From the NCBI GenBank assembly GCA_023053575.1, contig JAKZAP010000126.1, forward strand, positions 1 to 64,000: a DNA stretch of 64,000 nt, given 5' to 3'. Source of the stretch: Branchinecta lynchi (taxonomy: Eukaryota > Arthropoda > Branchiopoda > Anostraca > Branchinectidae). Position 1 is the stretch's first letter. The number at the start of each line of letters is the position of its first letter. Under the pieces are notes generated by a model, which worked only from the letters and a program-made list of their open reading frames with translations, did no database searches and was not told the DNA's origin. Position numbers and translations under genes: made by a program. Below are positions 47,590 through 58,270 of the stretch, in pieces.

Positions 47590-48532
47590 ATTTCTACTCC
47601 ATCATTTTACAAAGCAAAAACTATTTTGTCCGAATTCCGAGTGAACTAATTGTCAACGTATATCTTTATCTCTATAAAGAACATCTAATCAACGAAATGA
47701 TCGTCATATACAGTCTCAGCGTATCTTCTTACCCCTAAGTCTGTCCCCTAATCAACATCAAGTAAAACTTTTGCTTTTAACAAATTTTCCAGTTTGGCCG
47801 GATTCCGGGCGAACTAGTTGTCCAGCTAGAAAATGCCTTTTACACAAGTGTTCAGCATGTCTTCTTATCCCTCAATCGAACATTTAGTGAACTTCATATG
47901 AAACTTTTACTTTTAACTAACTTTCCGGTTTTTTGCCGGATTCCGGACGAACTACTTGTCTGGCGAGAAATTGTTTTCACCATCTTGTTCAGCATGTTTT
48001 CCTATCCCTAAATATATCATCTAATCAACTTCAAATAAAAGTTTTACATTTAACAGACTTTCCGGTTTTGGCCGGATTCCTGGCTAACTTCTTGTCCAGC
48101 AAAGAAAGGTTTTCACCATATTGTTCAGTATTTCTTCTTACCACTATGTCTTATCAACTTCAAATAAAACTTTTACTTTTAACAATTTTCCGGTTTGGGC
48201 CGGATTCCAGGCGAACTACTTGTCCGATGAAAAATTGAATTTTACCATCGTGTTCATCATGTCTTCTTACCCCATAATCAGCTATCTATCTATCAGCTAT
48301 ATTCGCTGTTTACAAATATTTTGTTTGCTACTTAATTTGAACCCCCTTCCCCGCCCCTAAATGTAGGGCTACAATGCCCATCTACGAACTTGATTTTACC
48401 CTTAACCCAAAGAACCCTTACACCAAGTTTCATCAAAATATCTCATTCCCTTCGAGAGTTATCGTGCTCACAGACAGACGGACATTTTTGCGATGTGATA
48501 GGTATCCCTCCACTTACGTTTTGGGATCCCAG
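47590..48532 (-). repeat. 135-bp-unit (GGGATCCCA) repeat family copy, inverted
   Basis: Reverse orientation. The family lead is at its right side (GTTTTGGGATCCCA at 48,518; ACAGACAGACGGACAT at 48,470). Units with GGCCGGATTCCGGGCGAAC-like segments lie near 47,800, 47,933, 48,070 and 48,200, spaced about 133 bp. Short frames inside it are repeat artefacts. Confidence 0.75.
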
Positions 48533-48602
48533 TAACTTCAACCATCTAATCAAAAGGATAGAAATATCTGAGGAATTTCGTCGCAAAGTCTGTACAAAAT
48601 TA

Positions 48603-48757
48603 TAATTGACGGTGCAAAACATTTTCCAGCTTGAGCGGCTTGAGCCTGAAGAGGACCCTTGCCAAGAAGGGTCGAAATATGGCTCTTATAAAATGTAGCT
48701 GACGTCTCCGTTTTGCACCGTCAAATATGATTCGCAGTCAGCTTGGGCTGAATCTAC
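48603..48757 (+). mobile_element. Penelope-like short element with 12-bp target duplication
   Basis: A 155-bp unit flanked by TGTACAAAATTA on both sides (48,591-48,602 and 48,758-48,769). It starts with ATTGACGGTGCAAAAC, complementary to GTTTTGCACCGTCAAAT near its right side. The hammerhead-like core lies between: CTGAAGA, GGACCCTTGCCAAGAAGGGTC, GAAA, stem, GTC. This is the smallest complete copy and the best model for the family. Confidence 0.72.
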
Positions 48758-48769
48758 TGTACAAAATTA

Positions 48770-49712
48770 GTTCCTTCCCGCAAGCACACAAAAATAAGCT
48801 TCTGACAAAAGCTTGCTATGTCAATCGGTTTTAGTTAACATATTGCTTCAATGCAATTTGCAAATTTCAACGTCTACTTTTCCATGGAACTGATACTTCC
48901 AAGGAAATCCTTTCTCACACTTTTGACCTTAATTAGTTTTGGTGCGACCCGAAGCACCGATAAAATTTGTAAAGTGTCTTAGAAAGTTGCGCCTGTGGTA
49001 CCGTTTTTGGTGTTCTGTATTTTCTGTGAGGGTTACGTGGGTTGACGTGTGAGACTTTTAAGTTCGCGCTTGATAGAATTATAACTAAAAATTCCGTGGG
49101 AAGTAGTTGAACTTTGGGAGAAGAAAGGCGAATCTAACAATTTCGCCTGCTGTGCTGTACTTAGTATTCTATTTTAGTTTAAGTGATGGTCGAGATTTTA
49201 GGGTTTGCACCAGATAAAAAACTACAATTTTACGGGAAATGGTTAAGTTTTGTGGAGAAAAGTCAGCTCTAAAAAATCAATCTACGGCTGTTAGGTTAAT
49301 ATGAGTCTTAATAAAAAAAATTGCCTGCGGTCTTACGTTAATATGAATCTTTGCTGCATCAAGCTGTTATTAATAAGTATTTATTGAATCTGCGTTTGAT
49401 AATATACCCCCCCCCCCGCCCTTGCGACTTCGGTGTACCTACGTAAGGTCAAGGCGGGCTATTCTTGTATGTGACAATATGGATTTTATCTAGAACAATG
49501 AACAGTACAACTCTACTTAGAACAATCTCTGAGGCCAAGCCAAAACTTCATCGTCACTCACTGCCACGAAATTCGTCGGTAGACCCAAAGCCACGCCTGT
49601 TTTATTTTTGGTGGCGGCGCGCCGTCGTTTGGCGCCGTATACCGGATTTTTTAATTAAAATTTTGGAACTTCGGGACCATAATCTGGAGCATTTTTGGGC
49701 GTGAATTGGCTG
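48770..49712. repeat. Degenerate repeats of about 156 bp with GCCTGCGGT motif
   Basis: CGCCTGTGGTACCG (48,988), CGCCTGCTGTGCTG (49,144) and GCCTGCGGTCTTACG (49,324) head diverged units containing AAAAACTACAATTTTACGGG-like sequence. The motif recurs at 32.5, 40.7, 40.9 and (inverted) 51.9 and 56.6 kb. A C-run lies at 49,407. 49,440-49,712 holds nothing recognised. Confidence 0.45.
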
Positions 49713-50090
49713 TATAATAATAATAATGTATTATTGAAGCCAACAAAGGGCCATACATCAGCATTCATTCTCGCACTTAACTAACAAAATTGACCTTTAA
49801 TATTACATACAATGCTCCTTTTTATCCTTCTACTATTAACCGAATCACCTACAATCTGAACTTCCAGTATAAACTTAAAATATTCACATACAGACCGAAT
49901 TACCTGACGATTCGTCGACTCCATAATACCAGAAAATACTATGAGTACCCCACCAAAAAATCTGTCTCCAATATCCTTCACCCCCCAACAATCCGTCAGC
50001 AGATGGCATAAACTCTCTTCTGCGTCGCCACAAAATCGGGAAGCACACTGGGCCACTGGCAAAGTCCTATTCTTTTCAAGAACCTTTTTC
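49713..50090 (-). pseudogene. 3' end of a non-LTR retrotransposon
   Basis: The minus-strand frame reads RTLPVAQCASRFCGDAEESL then CHLLTDCWGVKDIGDRFFGG and ends at a TAG at 49,781. CxFCGDxEES-x-CHLLxxC is the zinc-binding-like motif near the C-terminus of Jockey/CR1-type polyproteins. A short 3' UTR (GGCCCTTTGTTGGCTTCAAT) and an ATTATTATTATAC tail end the element at 49,713. Everything 5' of the motif is missing. It is a separate family from the other two LINE remnants. Confidence 0.8.
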
Positions 50091-50146
50091 CTACTTCCTA
50101 CCTAGTGCTTCCTTCTTACCCCCCTTCCTACCTCTTTTTCCCACCT

Positions 50147-50243
50147 AAGTCAACTACATTTTATTGGAGCTATATTTGTGCCCTTCTTGGCAAGGGTCCT
50201 CTTCAGGGTCAAGCCGCTCAAGATGGAAAATGAGCTTCGTTTT
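50147..50243 (-). mobile_element. Penelope-like arm fragment
   Basis: Minus-strand hammerhead-like core (GTGCCCTTCTTGGCAAGGGT then CCTCTTCAG) with family flanks AGTCAACTACATTTTATTGG on one side and CAAGCCGCTCAAGATGGAAA on the other. The GAAA position is altered here. Confidence 0.6.
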
Positions 50244-50325
50244 TGCAGTTATGTTGGTATCTGATATACGGTTGCTCGGCAAAAACGACATTGCCGAAAT
50301 TGCCCTTTTCAAAGTCATCCCAAAA

Positions 50326-51196
50326 GAAGAAGAGCTAGAAGCTCATATGGCAGCTACAAGGCTGGGAAGATGATAAAAGTAGGAATATGGCAAGTCGTGG
50401 GTTTGTTAATCATGGACCAATGGAAATCAGGAGAATGTATCGTTTGTTAAAAAGTATTTTATTGTTGCAGATGGCTGTGATGCTGCGCACTTTAAAGACG
50501 CTAGAAATTCATCTGTAACCAAAATTCTTGAGGCAAAAATGATCCTGGGTCCTTTAGGAACATGAATATAATATATGGTTTGGTCAATAGAACTTTTTTT
50601 TGCTTTTTGGTTAAGATGCGAACTTTACGTCTGCTAGAAATTCATTTCTAAGAAAACACACAAAAAATGTATATTTAGCTTAAAGTATTTTTGGTACTTT
50701 AAGGTTAAGATAAGTACTTTAAGGGATGGTCGGACCTGGGAAATGACACTTTCTTGTCAAGTCTCTAATGTTCAAGCCAAGTTTTATAGTCCTAGCATAT
50801 CTGGAAGTACTTAAATCACGATCACCGGAATCCCCCCCCCCCCCTCCAGAGTGCCAGTTTTGTCACTGCTGTATCTAGGGCTTATGCTTGTTTTTCCCAC
50901 CAAGAGTCATCTCAATCGCTACACTCAAAGCGTGTCACAAAACATGTGTGTCACCCCCCCCACCCCCCCCCCCCGACTCCTTCCACATTGATCGGATCGA
51001 AGTTAGACACCTCAAGATTCAGGATTCCCCTTCCCTGCACTCGCCCCAAGATTGTGAATCAGTGAAACGACTTTTCTCAACTGAAAATACTAGAGACCCT
51101 GATATTGCCAAGTTTCATCGTCCTAGCACATGTGGAAGTATCTTTACTGGGAATCACCGTAATTTCAGAACCCTATCTCTAACTCCTCCGACAGTA
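50326..51196 (+). mobile_element. Dispersed trimeric repeat element, copy 2 (truncated)
   Basis: Same start as the other copies (GAGCTAGAAGCTCATATGGC). A-type unit at 50,771, B-type at 50,901 and A-type at 51,110 (CAAGTTTCATCGTCCTAGCA), with a CACCCCCCCCCCCCGACTCC run between. It is interrupted at 51,197 by a TA-flanked inverted-repeat element, and no continuation is seen beyond it. Confidence 0.75.
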
Positions 51197-51569
51197 GTTG
51201 CGTTTTCGCAGATATCATGGTAACTGATACCACGGTCTAAAGTCGTTTTTGCAGTTCCCGTGGTATCTGGCCACTTAGCGTGGTATCTGATATTCAGATA
51301 CTACGGTCCGACCGTGGTAACTGGTCGTGGTATCTGAAAAGTCATCTCACTTTCGTAAAATTTTGTCAGATTGGTGAGAAAGAAATTTAGCACTTAGTGA
51401 TGTGACTAAATATCTGTTTTTCTTTTGGGATGACTCCGAAAAGCGCAATTTTGGCCATTGTTGTTTTGCAGAGCAACCGTATATCAGATACCACGGTAAC
51501 TGCAAAAACAACTAATTACAGATCCAGTTACCGTGGTAACAGATACCATGGTATCTGCAAAAACGAAAC
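51197..51569. mobile_element. TA-flanked inverted-repeat element (mariner-like)
   Basis: A 373-bp element. Left end GTTGCGTTTTCGCAGATATC; the right end, reverse complemented, is GTTTCGTTTTTGCAGATACC. Inverted repeats of about 40 bp run through ATGGTAACTGATACCACGGT. TA on both sides. It is inserted in the trimeric element. A related CTTCGTTTTTGCAG fragment lies at 50,246. Confidence 0.7.
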
Positions 51570-51729
51570 TACTATTGCATCACCTCTTTGGCAGGGGTGG
51601 CCCGAAGCACTCAGGCCAGGGGGGGTGAGACCCCTCATTTCAACGACTCATGGATCGTAATATACGACTCGCAGGTACCAACAAAAATGAACTGTTGCGA
51701 CTATGCGGCAATGGCGCACATTCGATCCC

Positions 51730-52080
51730 CACCAGCAAATAATAGAGCCGGTGTAAAACTATCTGCAATGCATCAGCTGAAATTATTCCTGTAATCAAAA
51801 TTTGTGTATACATACCTTCGCCTCAGCTTTACATTTAAACTTTCGCATAAGAGGAAAGCTTTCAACTCCTGTACCCGGGACAAATTAAAGCAAGCGCCGC
51901 AGGCGATTTTTTTTGTTTAATCTGCCTTTGTCTAGAAAGATTCTGGCCAGCCTTTAATGTGTTTCAGATCTAAAAAGTTCCAAGCCTAATCGCCAAGTAA
52001 ATGACACAGCGTTCCTCTAAGTAGAGAATACTATGAGATGTGCCACAGGCGAAATTTTGTGAAACACCGAGGAGGATACC
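51730..52080 (+). repeat. 325-bp repeat monomer
   Basis: Contains CTGCAATGCATCAGCTGA, GCGCCGCAGGCGA, TAATGTGTTTCAG and CAGGCGAAATTTTGTG in the same order as the units at 56,437-57,250. Confidence 0.7.
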
Positions 52081-52465
52081 GTCTTTTGGCAATCCCATTG
52101 AAAAGGAAAAAACAGCTTTGAAATAACAAATCTGACCGTCGTAAAAGTGACAAAATAGTGGCCACAGAAAACAAAGTAGATTTGTTCCGTATTCAAGCAA
52201 AAAAAGTAATTCCTGCAAAAAGATCCTGATTTATAGACGTAAGCCCAGGAGTAGAGCGTCATTTTGCGATCCCAATGAAAAATTAAGAATAGCTATGAAA
52301 TCACGCCTCTATCCATCGAAAAGGTGACAAAATAAAACCCATAAAAAAGAAAGTAGATTTGCTCCGAACTAATAGCAACATAAAACATAAAAGAGATCAT
52401 TTTCGAGTTGTATGAGTGTCCTGAATTTTACGAAGTCTTTTTAGATGTGCTTTAATACTGGCATA

Positions 52466-52811
52466 CAGTGGCGTCACGTAGGGGGGGGGGGTGGATGCAC
52501 CCCCCCCCCCGTCCCCCGATGTTGTAGGCTAGCCGGTAAAAAATAGGTTTTTCGTAAAAAGAATCGATTTTGGAAACAGTTGATTTTTCTTAAAAACGGT
52601 CGGTTTTCTTAAAATTCAGTCGATTTTTCCGCAAAAAAAAGACGGTAAAAATTACCAGCCAGTCGGTAAACACCTTGCTCCTCCCATATTTGATAGTGAT
52701 ATGATTTGCAGTCAGCAGTGATACATACGATTCGCAGTCAGCTTTGGCTGAAGGAACATTTTTGCTCCTCTCCCCCCCCCCCCCCCCAACATTTTGATAG
52801 TAACGCCTCTG
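52466..52811. mobile_element. Nested hAT-like MITE (346 bp)
   Basis: Left end CAGTGGCGTCACGTAGGGGG; the right end, reverse complemented, starts CAGAGGCGTTACT. Flanks CTGGCATA and CTAGCATA (7 of 8 match). The interior has GCAGTCAGC and TTTGGCTGAAGGAAC segments like the ends of the Penelope-like family. It is inserted inside the 51,592-53,547 element. Confidence 0.75.
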
Positions 52812-53563
52812 CTAGCATAGAGGCCAAAAATTTACCTCCCGACTAGAATGAGCTATTCAAGCGTCTGCGGAACCCCTGCTGTCCTGGGAAAAGAATTTAG
52901 GGTGTATATTAAAATCCTCCTTGTCCTTTTCAAGCGTTGTTCCTACCTTAACCTCTCTTTGTAATCGACATTTTTCGGTTTGTTCTGGCACACTTCATTC
53001 GCGGGTTTCCTGTCATTTGATTTCTGATGGCTTTTCCATTCTGTTTAAAAATTATATTCCTTCTTTTTTCACTTATAGCCAAAGATGACCAAATATTAAT
53101 GCACATAACCTTGTCTCTCGCTTTTGGTCTATAAGGTATTTCAATGTTACTAGTCAGACTTCACTTTAACAACTAACCTATTGTAATTTTGACAGGCTGA
53201 AATCTGAAAGACCGAAGTTAGGCAGATCCAAATCCCATGGGAGTAGAACAGGTAGCCGCATTGCTGCCCCCATGAATCATGTCTGTGACCTATCTGGTTA
53301 CAAAACCTGGTTTAAACGACTTCTTTGGGGACTTGCTTACGACTGAAGCTGTGCAGAGACAAAATTAAAAAAATATTTAAACGACTCGGATTATTTTTTA
53401 TTAAAATGAATGCCCGGACCTCGGCGAGGCCAAAATAAACGAATGATACAACTTAGCAAAAGGTCAAAGTAAACGACTGATACGACTTAACAGAAGGCAG
53501 GGGGGGTGAGTCACCCCCCCTCACCCCCCCCCTTCGGGCCACCCCTGCTCTTTGGCAGACTAA

Positions 53564-53979
53564 AGGCGTATTCTCGCCGTTCGCCGAGGACTCCTCGTGG
53601 AGCCGAAGGGAACGGCAAGAATAGAGGGAGTCAATTCACGGGGACTCCGCCTACGGAAAACAACGGGAACACGCGGAATGTTTCCAAAATAGATTTTCTT
53701 CAAAAACATTATTGTGCAGTTGACGAAACTAGTCTGTGTCCACTTTATTTTTAGTTTTGTTCATTCTGATTGTTTTAATTCATTTTACATTGCACCAACA
53801 TTAGCAAAAATTGATCCCCCTCGGAATCTTAAAGGGATTCCTTTTTGTTGATGGTGATGATAATCGAAGCATTTCCCGTCCATGGAGACTCTCGAGAACG
53901 CTGGGAGTGAGTCTCCGGGACAAACAAAAACGCGGGAACTGCTCAAGTGGAGTCCTCGGGGAACGGCGCGAATACGCCT
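53564..53979. mobile_element. AGGCGTATTCTCGCC inverted-repeat element, copy b
   Basis: A 416-bp element. Left end AGGCGTATTCTCGCCGTTCG, right end CGGGGAACGGCGCGAATACGCCT. It lies 8 bp after the target duplication of the hAT-like element. Interior related to copies a and c, in the opposite orientation to them. No clear target duplication. Confidence 0.75.
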
Positions 53980-54054
53980 TGGTGTTGCCACCGGCAGGAA
54001 ATTTTTCTAGATCTAGTAAAACAAAACAAAAATGTAGTACATGTAGAGGGTCTA

Positions 54055-54467
54055 AGGCGTATTCTCGCCGTTCCCCAAGGACTCCACTTGAGGAGTCCCC
54101 GCGTTTTTGTATGTCCCAGGGACTCACTCCCCGTATTCTCGCGAATCCCCACGGACGAGGAATGCTCCGATTATCATCACGGTCATCAGTAAGGACTCCC
54201 TTTCAGATTCGGAGGGGAATCAATTTTGGTGGTGGTGGTGCAATGTAAAATTAATGAAAAACAATCAGAATAAACAAAACCAAAAATAAAGTGGATCCCG
54301 ACTAATTTCGTCAACTGCGTATTACTTTTTCGAACAAAATCTATTTTGGAAGCATTCCCGGTGTTCTCGCTGTTTCTGTACGCGGAGTCCGCGTGGAGTG
54401 ACTCCCCCTATTCTCGCCGTTCTTTTGATTCCCCGAGGAGTCCTCGGGGAACGGCGAGAATACGCCT
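54055..54467. mobile_element. AGGCGTATTCTCGCC inverted-repeat element, copy c
   Basis: A 413-bp element. Left end AGGCGTATTCTCGCCGTTCC, right end GGGGAACGGCGAGAATACGCCT, flanked by CTA on both sides (54,052-54,054 and 54,468-54,470). Best-preserved copy. Frames of up to 145 codons across copies b and c follow the inverted repeats and are not genes. Confidence 0.78.
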
Positions 54468-54470
54468 CTA

Positions 54471-55013
54471 GTAAAATTCATTAGAATCTAGTAAGAAATT
54501 CCTAATTCCTAGTAATAAGATGGTCCTACTCAGAAGTGTGTAATTTTCACAAATTCTTAGGAAATGTACAGTGATATTAGGATCCACTCTTGCTCCTCAC
54601 TCTCTGCAGCTGGCCTCATACACATGCAGAGTTCAGAGCGACAGTTCTAGTCTGTTAACCAAACCAAGCATTAGAGCTTTGACGATTATGCTAGATCTTT
54701 AGTCCCTGCTGAAAACGAACGAACCAATTGTTTTCAGAAAAATCTACTGTTTTTAAGAGAATTTGACCTGATTAAAGAAAAAATCCACCTTCTCTAGAAA
54801 AACCGCGGGGCTTACCGCCAATTCTTATTTTCTTTACCGATTAAGGGACAATATTATGAAGGGACAAGCACCCCATTTGTGACGTTTCTGCTCTTCGGAT
54901 GGTATCTTGAAGTGTGACTCAAAATCAGTGCCTCAAAGCTTAATTGTCTTTCGATTTATTTCTTTATTGTTGAAATGTAGCATAGGTTCCTTAAGTCAAT
55001 GCACTTGTCGCGG
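54471..55013. other. Unassigned sequence
   Basis: No frame, repeat or termini are recognised. Confidence 0.3.
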
Positions 55014-55240
55014 CCAGGGGCGTCACGAGCTTTTCTTCGGGCGCACCTGGTAAAATTTACCGAATCGAAACCTAACTTTTACTGAATTTAATTAAAAAAA
55101 AAAGGTTTAAAAACCCAGCGAGTTGCCTTCACGAACCTTGATTCCATCCTTTATTTCTGGTAATTTCTTGTACGTGTATTAGTTAATTTGTAAATTTGTA
55201 TTCCTTTTCTAGCTTTTAGCTATTCGGGGGGGGGGGGGGT
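55014..55240. mobile_element. Solitary left end of a hAT-like element
   Basis: CAGGGGCGTCACGAGC at 55,014 matches the terminal motif of the elements at 39,822 and 56,337. No matching right end (GTGACGCCCCTG) is found before 56,337 and no 8-bp duplication can be paired, so the element is broken or its right end has decayed. Confidence 0.45.
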
Positions 55241-55319
55241 ACCGGGAGAGTTTTAGACAGGATTTTTGGGTGGGTGGGGGGTCCGGAACCCCAAGTTCTC
55301 AACCTACAAAACCTCCTTC

Positions 55320-55920
55320 AACAGGTCGAGTATTTTTAGCCGTCAGAGCAGTGAATACTTGACCACTTATTACGTGTTTTTTTTTGTCTGGGGGGGGGGG
55401 GGTCTCACCTAGACCCGAGAACTTGACACCCTAGCAGCTATTCGTACTCGACCTAATATACTAGTAAGCGGTCAAGTATTCAGGGCGCTGACGGCTTAAA
55501 ATACTCTAACTGTTAAAGGAGGGTTGCTAGGTCGAGTACAGCTGTTCGTACTCGACCTAATATTACCAATGAGAATTCAAGTATTCAGGGTGGTAATGAC
55601 TAAAAATACTCGACCTATTGAAGGAGGATCGGTAGGTCGAGTACTTGATGCGCTGACCGCTTTTCGTACTCGACCAAATGTTTCTAAAAAGTGGTCAAGT
55701 ATCCATGGTGGTGACGGCTAAATACTCAAGCTATTAAAGAAGAAGTGGTTGGTCGAGTAATTGACTCCCTAGCCATTATTCCTACCGAACTTGACAGAGT
55801 ATTTAAGGTGGGGCTAGTTATTAGTAATCAACCTAATAAAGAAGCATTGATAGGTCGAGTCGACTATTGACGTCCCACCAGCTATTTATACTCGACCTAC
55901 TTTACTCGAGCAAAACTAGA
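55320..55920 (+). repeat. CTCGACC tandem repeat (105-117 bp units)
   Basis: Units start with GCTATTCGTACTCGACCTAA (55,438), then 55,543, 55,658, 55,772 and 55,881, and contain GGTCAAGTATTCAGGG and a closing TAGGTCGAGTAC. TACTCGACC and GGTCGAGTA are complementary, so each unit can fold. A second, diverged array of the same motif lies at 60,650-61,090. Confidence 0.7.
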
Positions 55921-56436
55921 ATCCACCGAGCACAAGAACATTGCAACTTCTCGCTGACTCCCCAGATTCACATCTACCGAATGCCGTTTAAAAAAAAAAT
56001 TGTATCCGTATTAGTTCAAAAGTTGACATGTTTGCCGTAGGCCAACTTTTTAATTTCACCACTTAGAAAGGAGCAAAGAATAAGCGGTTATTTCTTCAGC
56101 AGGGAGAGAATTTTTAAATTTTAAGAGGCCCATCTGATATCATTTATCTTTCTCACTCTCAATTGTAAGAAATGGAATGATAAACTCCGCTGAAATCACG
56201 AACAGAAACACGAACAGAAACGGGTAGAAACAATAGATGGCAGCACTTTCGGACCCGTGGGAAAATGACACTTTTATTATTCTGTAAATTTTTCTATTTA
56301 TCACTCAAAGAAGATGTATTGGCTGTGGGGCCAGGGCAGGGGCGTCACTAGCCTTTTACCTTTGGGGGGGGGACGTCCAGTTTGTGCCGACGGACTAAAA
56401 AATGTGCCGCCAGCACAGAATAGAATCGGGGTAAAA

Positions 56437-57250
56437 CTAACTGTAATGCATCAGTTGAGATTATTCCTTTGATGTAATTTCGTATTTTAAGTTCACATAT
56501 TTGGCTTTTCATTTTAGCCTTCGCTAAACAGCGAAGCTCCCAAAGACTGTACCAAGAACAAGTTAAACTAAGCGCCGCAGGCGAAATTTTTTAAATCTGC
56601 CTTTTTTTTCCTGAAAAAGTTAGCTGTACCTACCATACAAGTTCTAGCTTTTAACGTGTTTCAGCAAATTTCAATCCTAAAACGCCAAGCTAAATGAAAC
56701 ACTGTTCTTCTAAATAAAGAATACTACAAAATGCGCCGCAGGCGAAATTTTGTGTGAAATAACTGTAACAACGCATCAATTGAGGTTATTCTTTTGATAT
56801 AATTTCGTATTTTAAAGTTCACATATTCGGCTTTTGATCTGAGCTTTCGCTGGAAAGCGAAGCTTCTAACGACTGTACCAAGGCAAGTTAAACCAAGCGC
56901 CTCATGCGAAATTTTTGTAATCTGTTTTTTTGCAGAAAATTCAGCTATAGTACCATACAATTTCCGGCTTTTAACGTGTTTCAAACCCCAAGAATTTCTA
57001 TCCTAAAAGGAAAACTAAATGATACACCATTCTTCCAAATAGGGAATACTACAAAATGCGCCGCAGGCGAAAATTTGTGTAAAACTTACTGTAATGCATC
57101 AGTTGACATTGTTCCTTTGATGTAAATACATATATTTAATTTCACATATTCAGCTTTTCGTTTCAACTTTTGCTAAAAAGCGAAGCTTGCGACGACTGTA
57201 CCCAGAACAAGTTGAATTAAGCAACGCCGGTGAATTTTTTTTAAATCTGT
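56437..57250 (+). repeat. 325-bp tandem repeat
   Basis: Units begin with CTGTAATGCATCAGTTGAG-like sequence at 56,441, 56,763 and 57,089. Each has a GCGAAGCT segment, an AGCGCCGCAGGCGAAATTTT segment, TTTTAACGTGTTTCA and CTTCTAAATAAAGAATACTA. Two GCGCCGCAGGCGAAA blocks per unit suggest an older half-unit duplication. Confidence 0.75.
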
Positions 57251-58135
57251 ATTTTTCGGAAAAATTTGCGACCGACAAATGTTTACAGAATTTGATTTCT
57301 TATGTATAAAAGACCCGGTGTGCGGACAAGAATACCGGCGCCCGACAAAAGCATTCAGAATTCAATTTCTTCTGTGTTTTACCCGACAAGATTGTAAAGA
57401 ACTTTATTTTTTACGCGTAAATAGAAGCCGATGTACCGACGAGACCTGAACTTTCGGCATGCGCCGATAAAAAGTTACAGAATTTGATTTTTTTTTGGTA
57501 AAAAGAACCCGATGTGCCGACGAGAATACCGACGCCCGACAAAACCATCGAGCATTTGATTTGTTCTGTGTTTTGCTCGACTAGACTGTACAGAACTTGA
57601 TTCATACGTGTAAAAATAACCCCTTGTGCAATGAAACTTAAACTTTCTGGGTGCGCCCGACAAAGTTTGCAAAATTTGATTTGTTACGTATATATAGAAC
57701 CCGATGTGCCGACGAGTAGACCGACGCCCGACAAAAGCACAAACAAATATTTCTTCTGGATTTCTTATGTATAAAAAGAACCCGATGTGCCGACGAACCG
57801 AGGCACGACACAAGCCTGCAGAATTCGATTTCTCCAGTGCTTTGCCTGACAAATGTTTGCAGGATTTCATTTCTTGCGTATAAAAAGAACCCGATGTGCC
57901 GACCGACGCCCGACAAAAACTTAATTTGTTTTATTTCTTCTGTATTCCTTCTGTATAAAAAGAACCCGATGTGCCGACGAGAATACCGAGGCACGACAAA
58001 AGCATGCAGAATTCAATTTCTTCAGTGTTTTGCCCGACAAACATTTGCAGGATTTTATTTCTTGCATATATAAACACCCGATGTGCCGACGAATCGACCG
58101 ATGCCTGATAAAAAGCATACAAAATATTATTTTTT
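57251..58135 (+). repeat. Dimeric minisatellite, GAACCCGATGTGCCGACGAG
   Basis: The core motif occurs at about 57,316, 57,423, 57,499, 57,613, 57,697, 57,776, 57,885, 57,957 and 58,070. Spacings mostly alternate between about 110 and 76 bp, so the true unit is a dimer near 187 bp. Each half also has a CGCCCGACAAA segment and CAGAATTTGATTTCTT. Frames here are artefacts. Confidence 0.75.
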
Positions 58136-58270
58136 CTGTGTTTGCCGGCGCTTCGCGCCGACGAACAAGTGAACTTTCGCCGGGCTTCGCCCGACGAAAG
58201 TACTTTCTCAGGACCTTTAGGGGGGGGAGTCCCCCCCCTCCCCCCCCATAGTGACGCCCCTGGGCCAGGG

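Larger units (their letters stand above)
51592..53547. mobile_element. Non-autonomous hAT-like element (1,956 bp)
   Basis: Ends CAGGGGTGGCCCGAAGCAC and CTTCGGGCCACCCCTG with G/C-rich subtermini. Exact 8-bp duplications CTCTTTGG at 51,584-51,591 and 53,548-53,555. The interior holds one monomer of the 325-bp repeat (51,730-52,080), a nested 346-bp hAT-like element (52,466-52,811) and unassigned sequence. No transposase frame. Confidence 0.87.
56337..58262. mobile_element. Non-autonomous hAT-like element with two tandem-repeat payloads (1,926 bp)
   Basis: Ends CAGGGGCGTCACTAG and TAGTGACGCCCCTG, with a G-run after the left end and C-runs before the right end. Exact 8-bp duplications GGCCAGGG (56,329-56,336 and 58,263-58,270). 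The left half holds about 2.5 monomers of a 325-bp repeat, the right half a minisatellite of about 187-bp dimers. No transposase frame. A truncated copy of the same interior lies at 29,790-30,300. Confidence 0.88.

Noticed and set aside
53811..54248. 145-codon frame across two MITEs
   Set aside because: It spans copy b, the spacer and copy c of an inverted-repeat element; antisense frames mirror it because of the inverted repeats.
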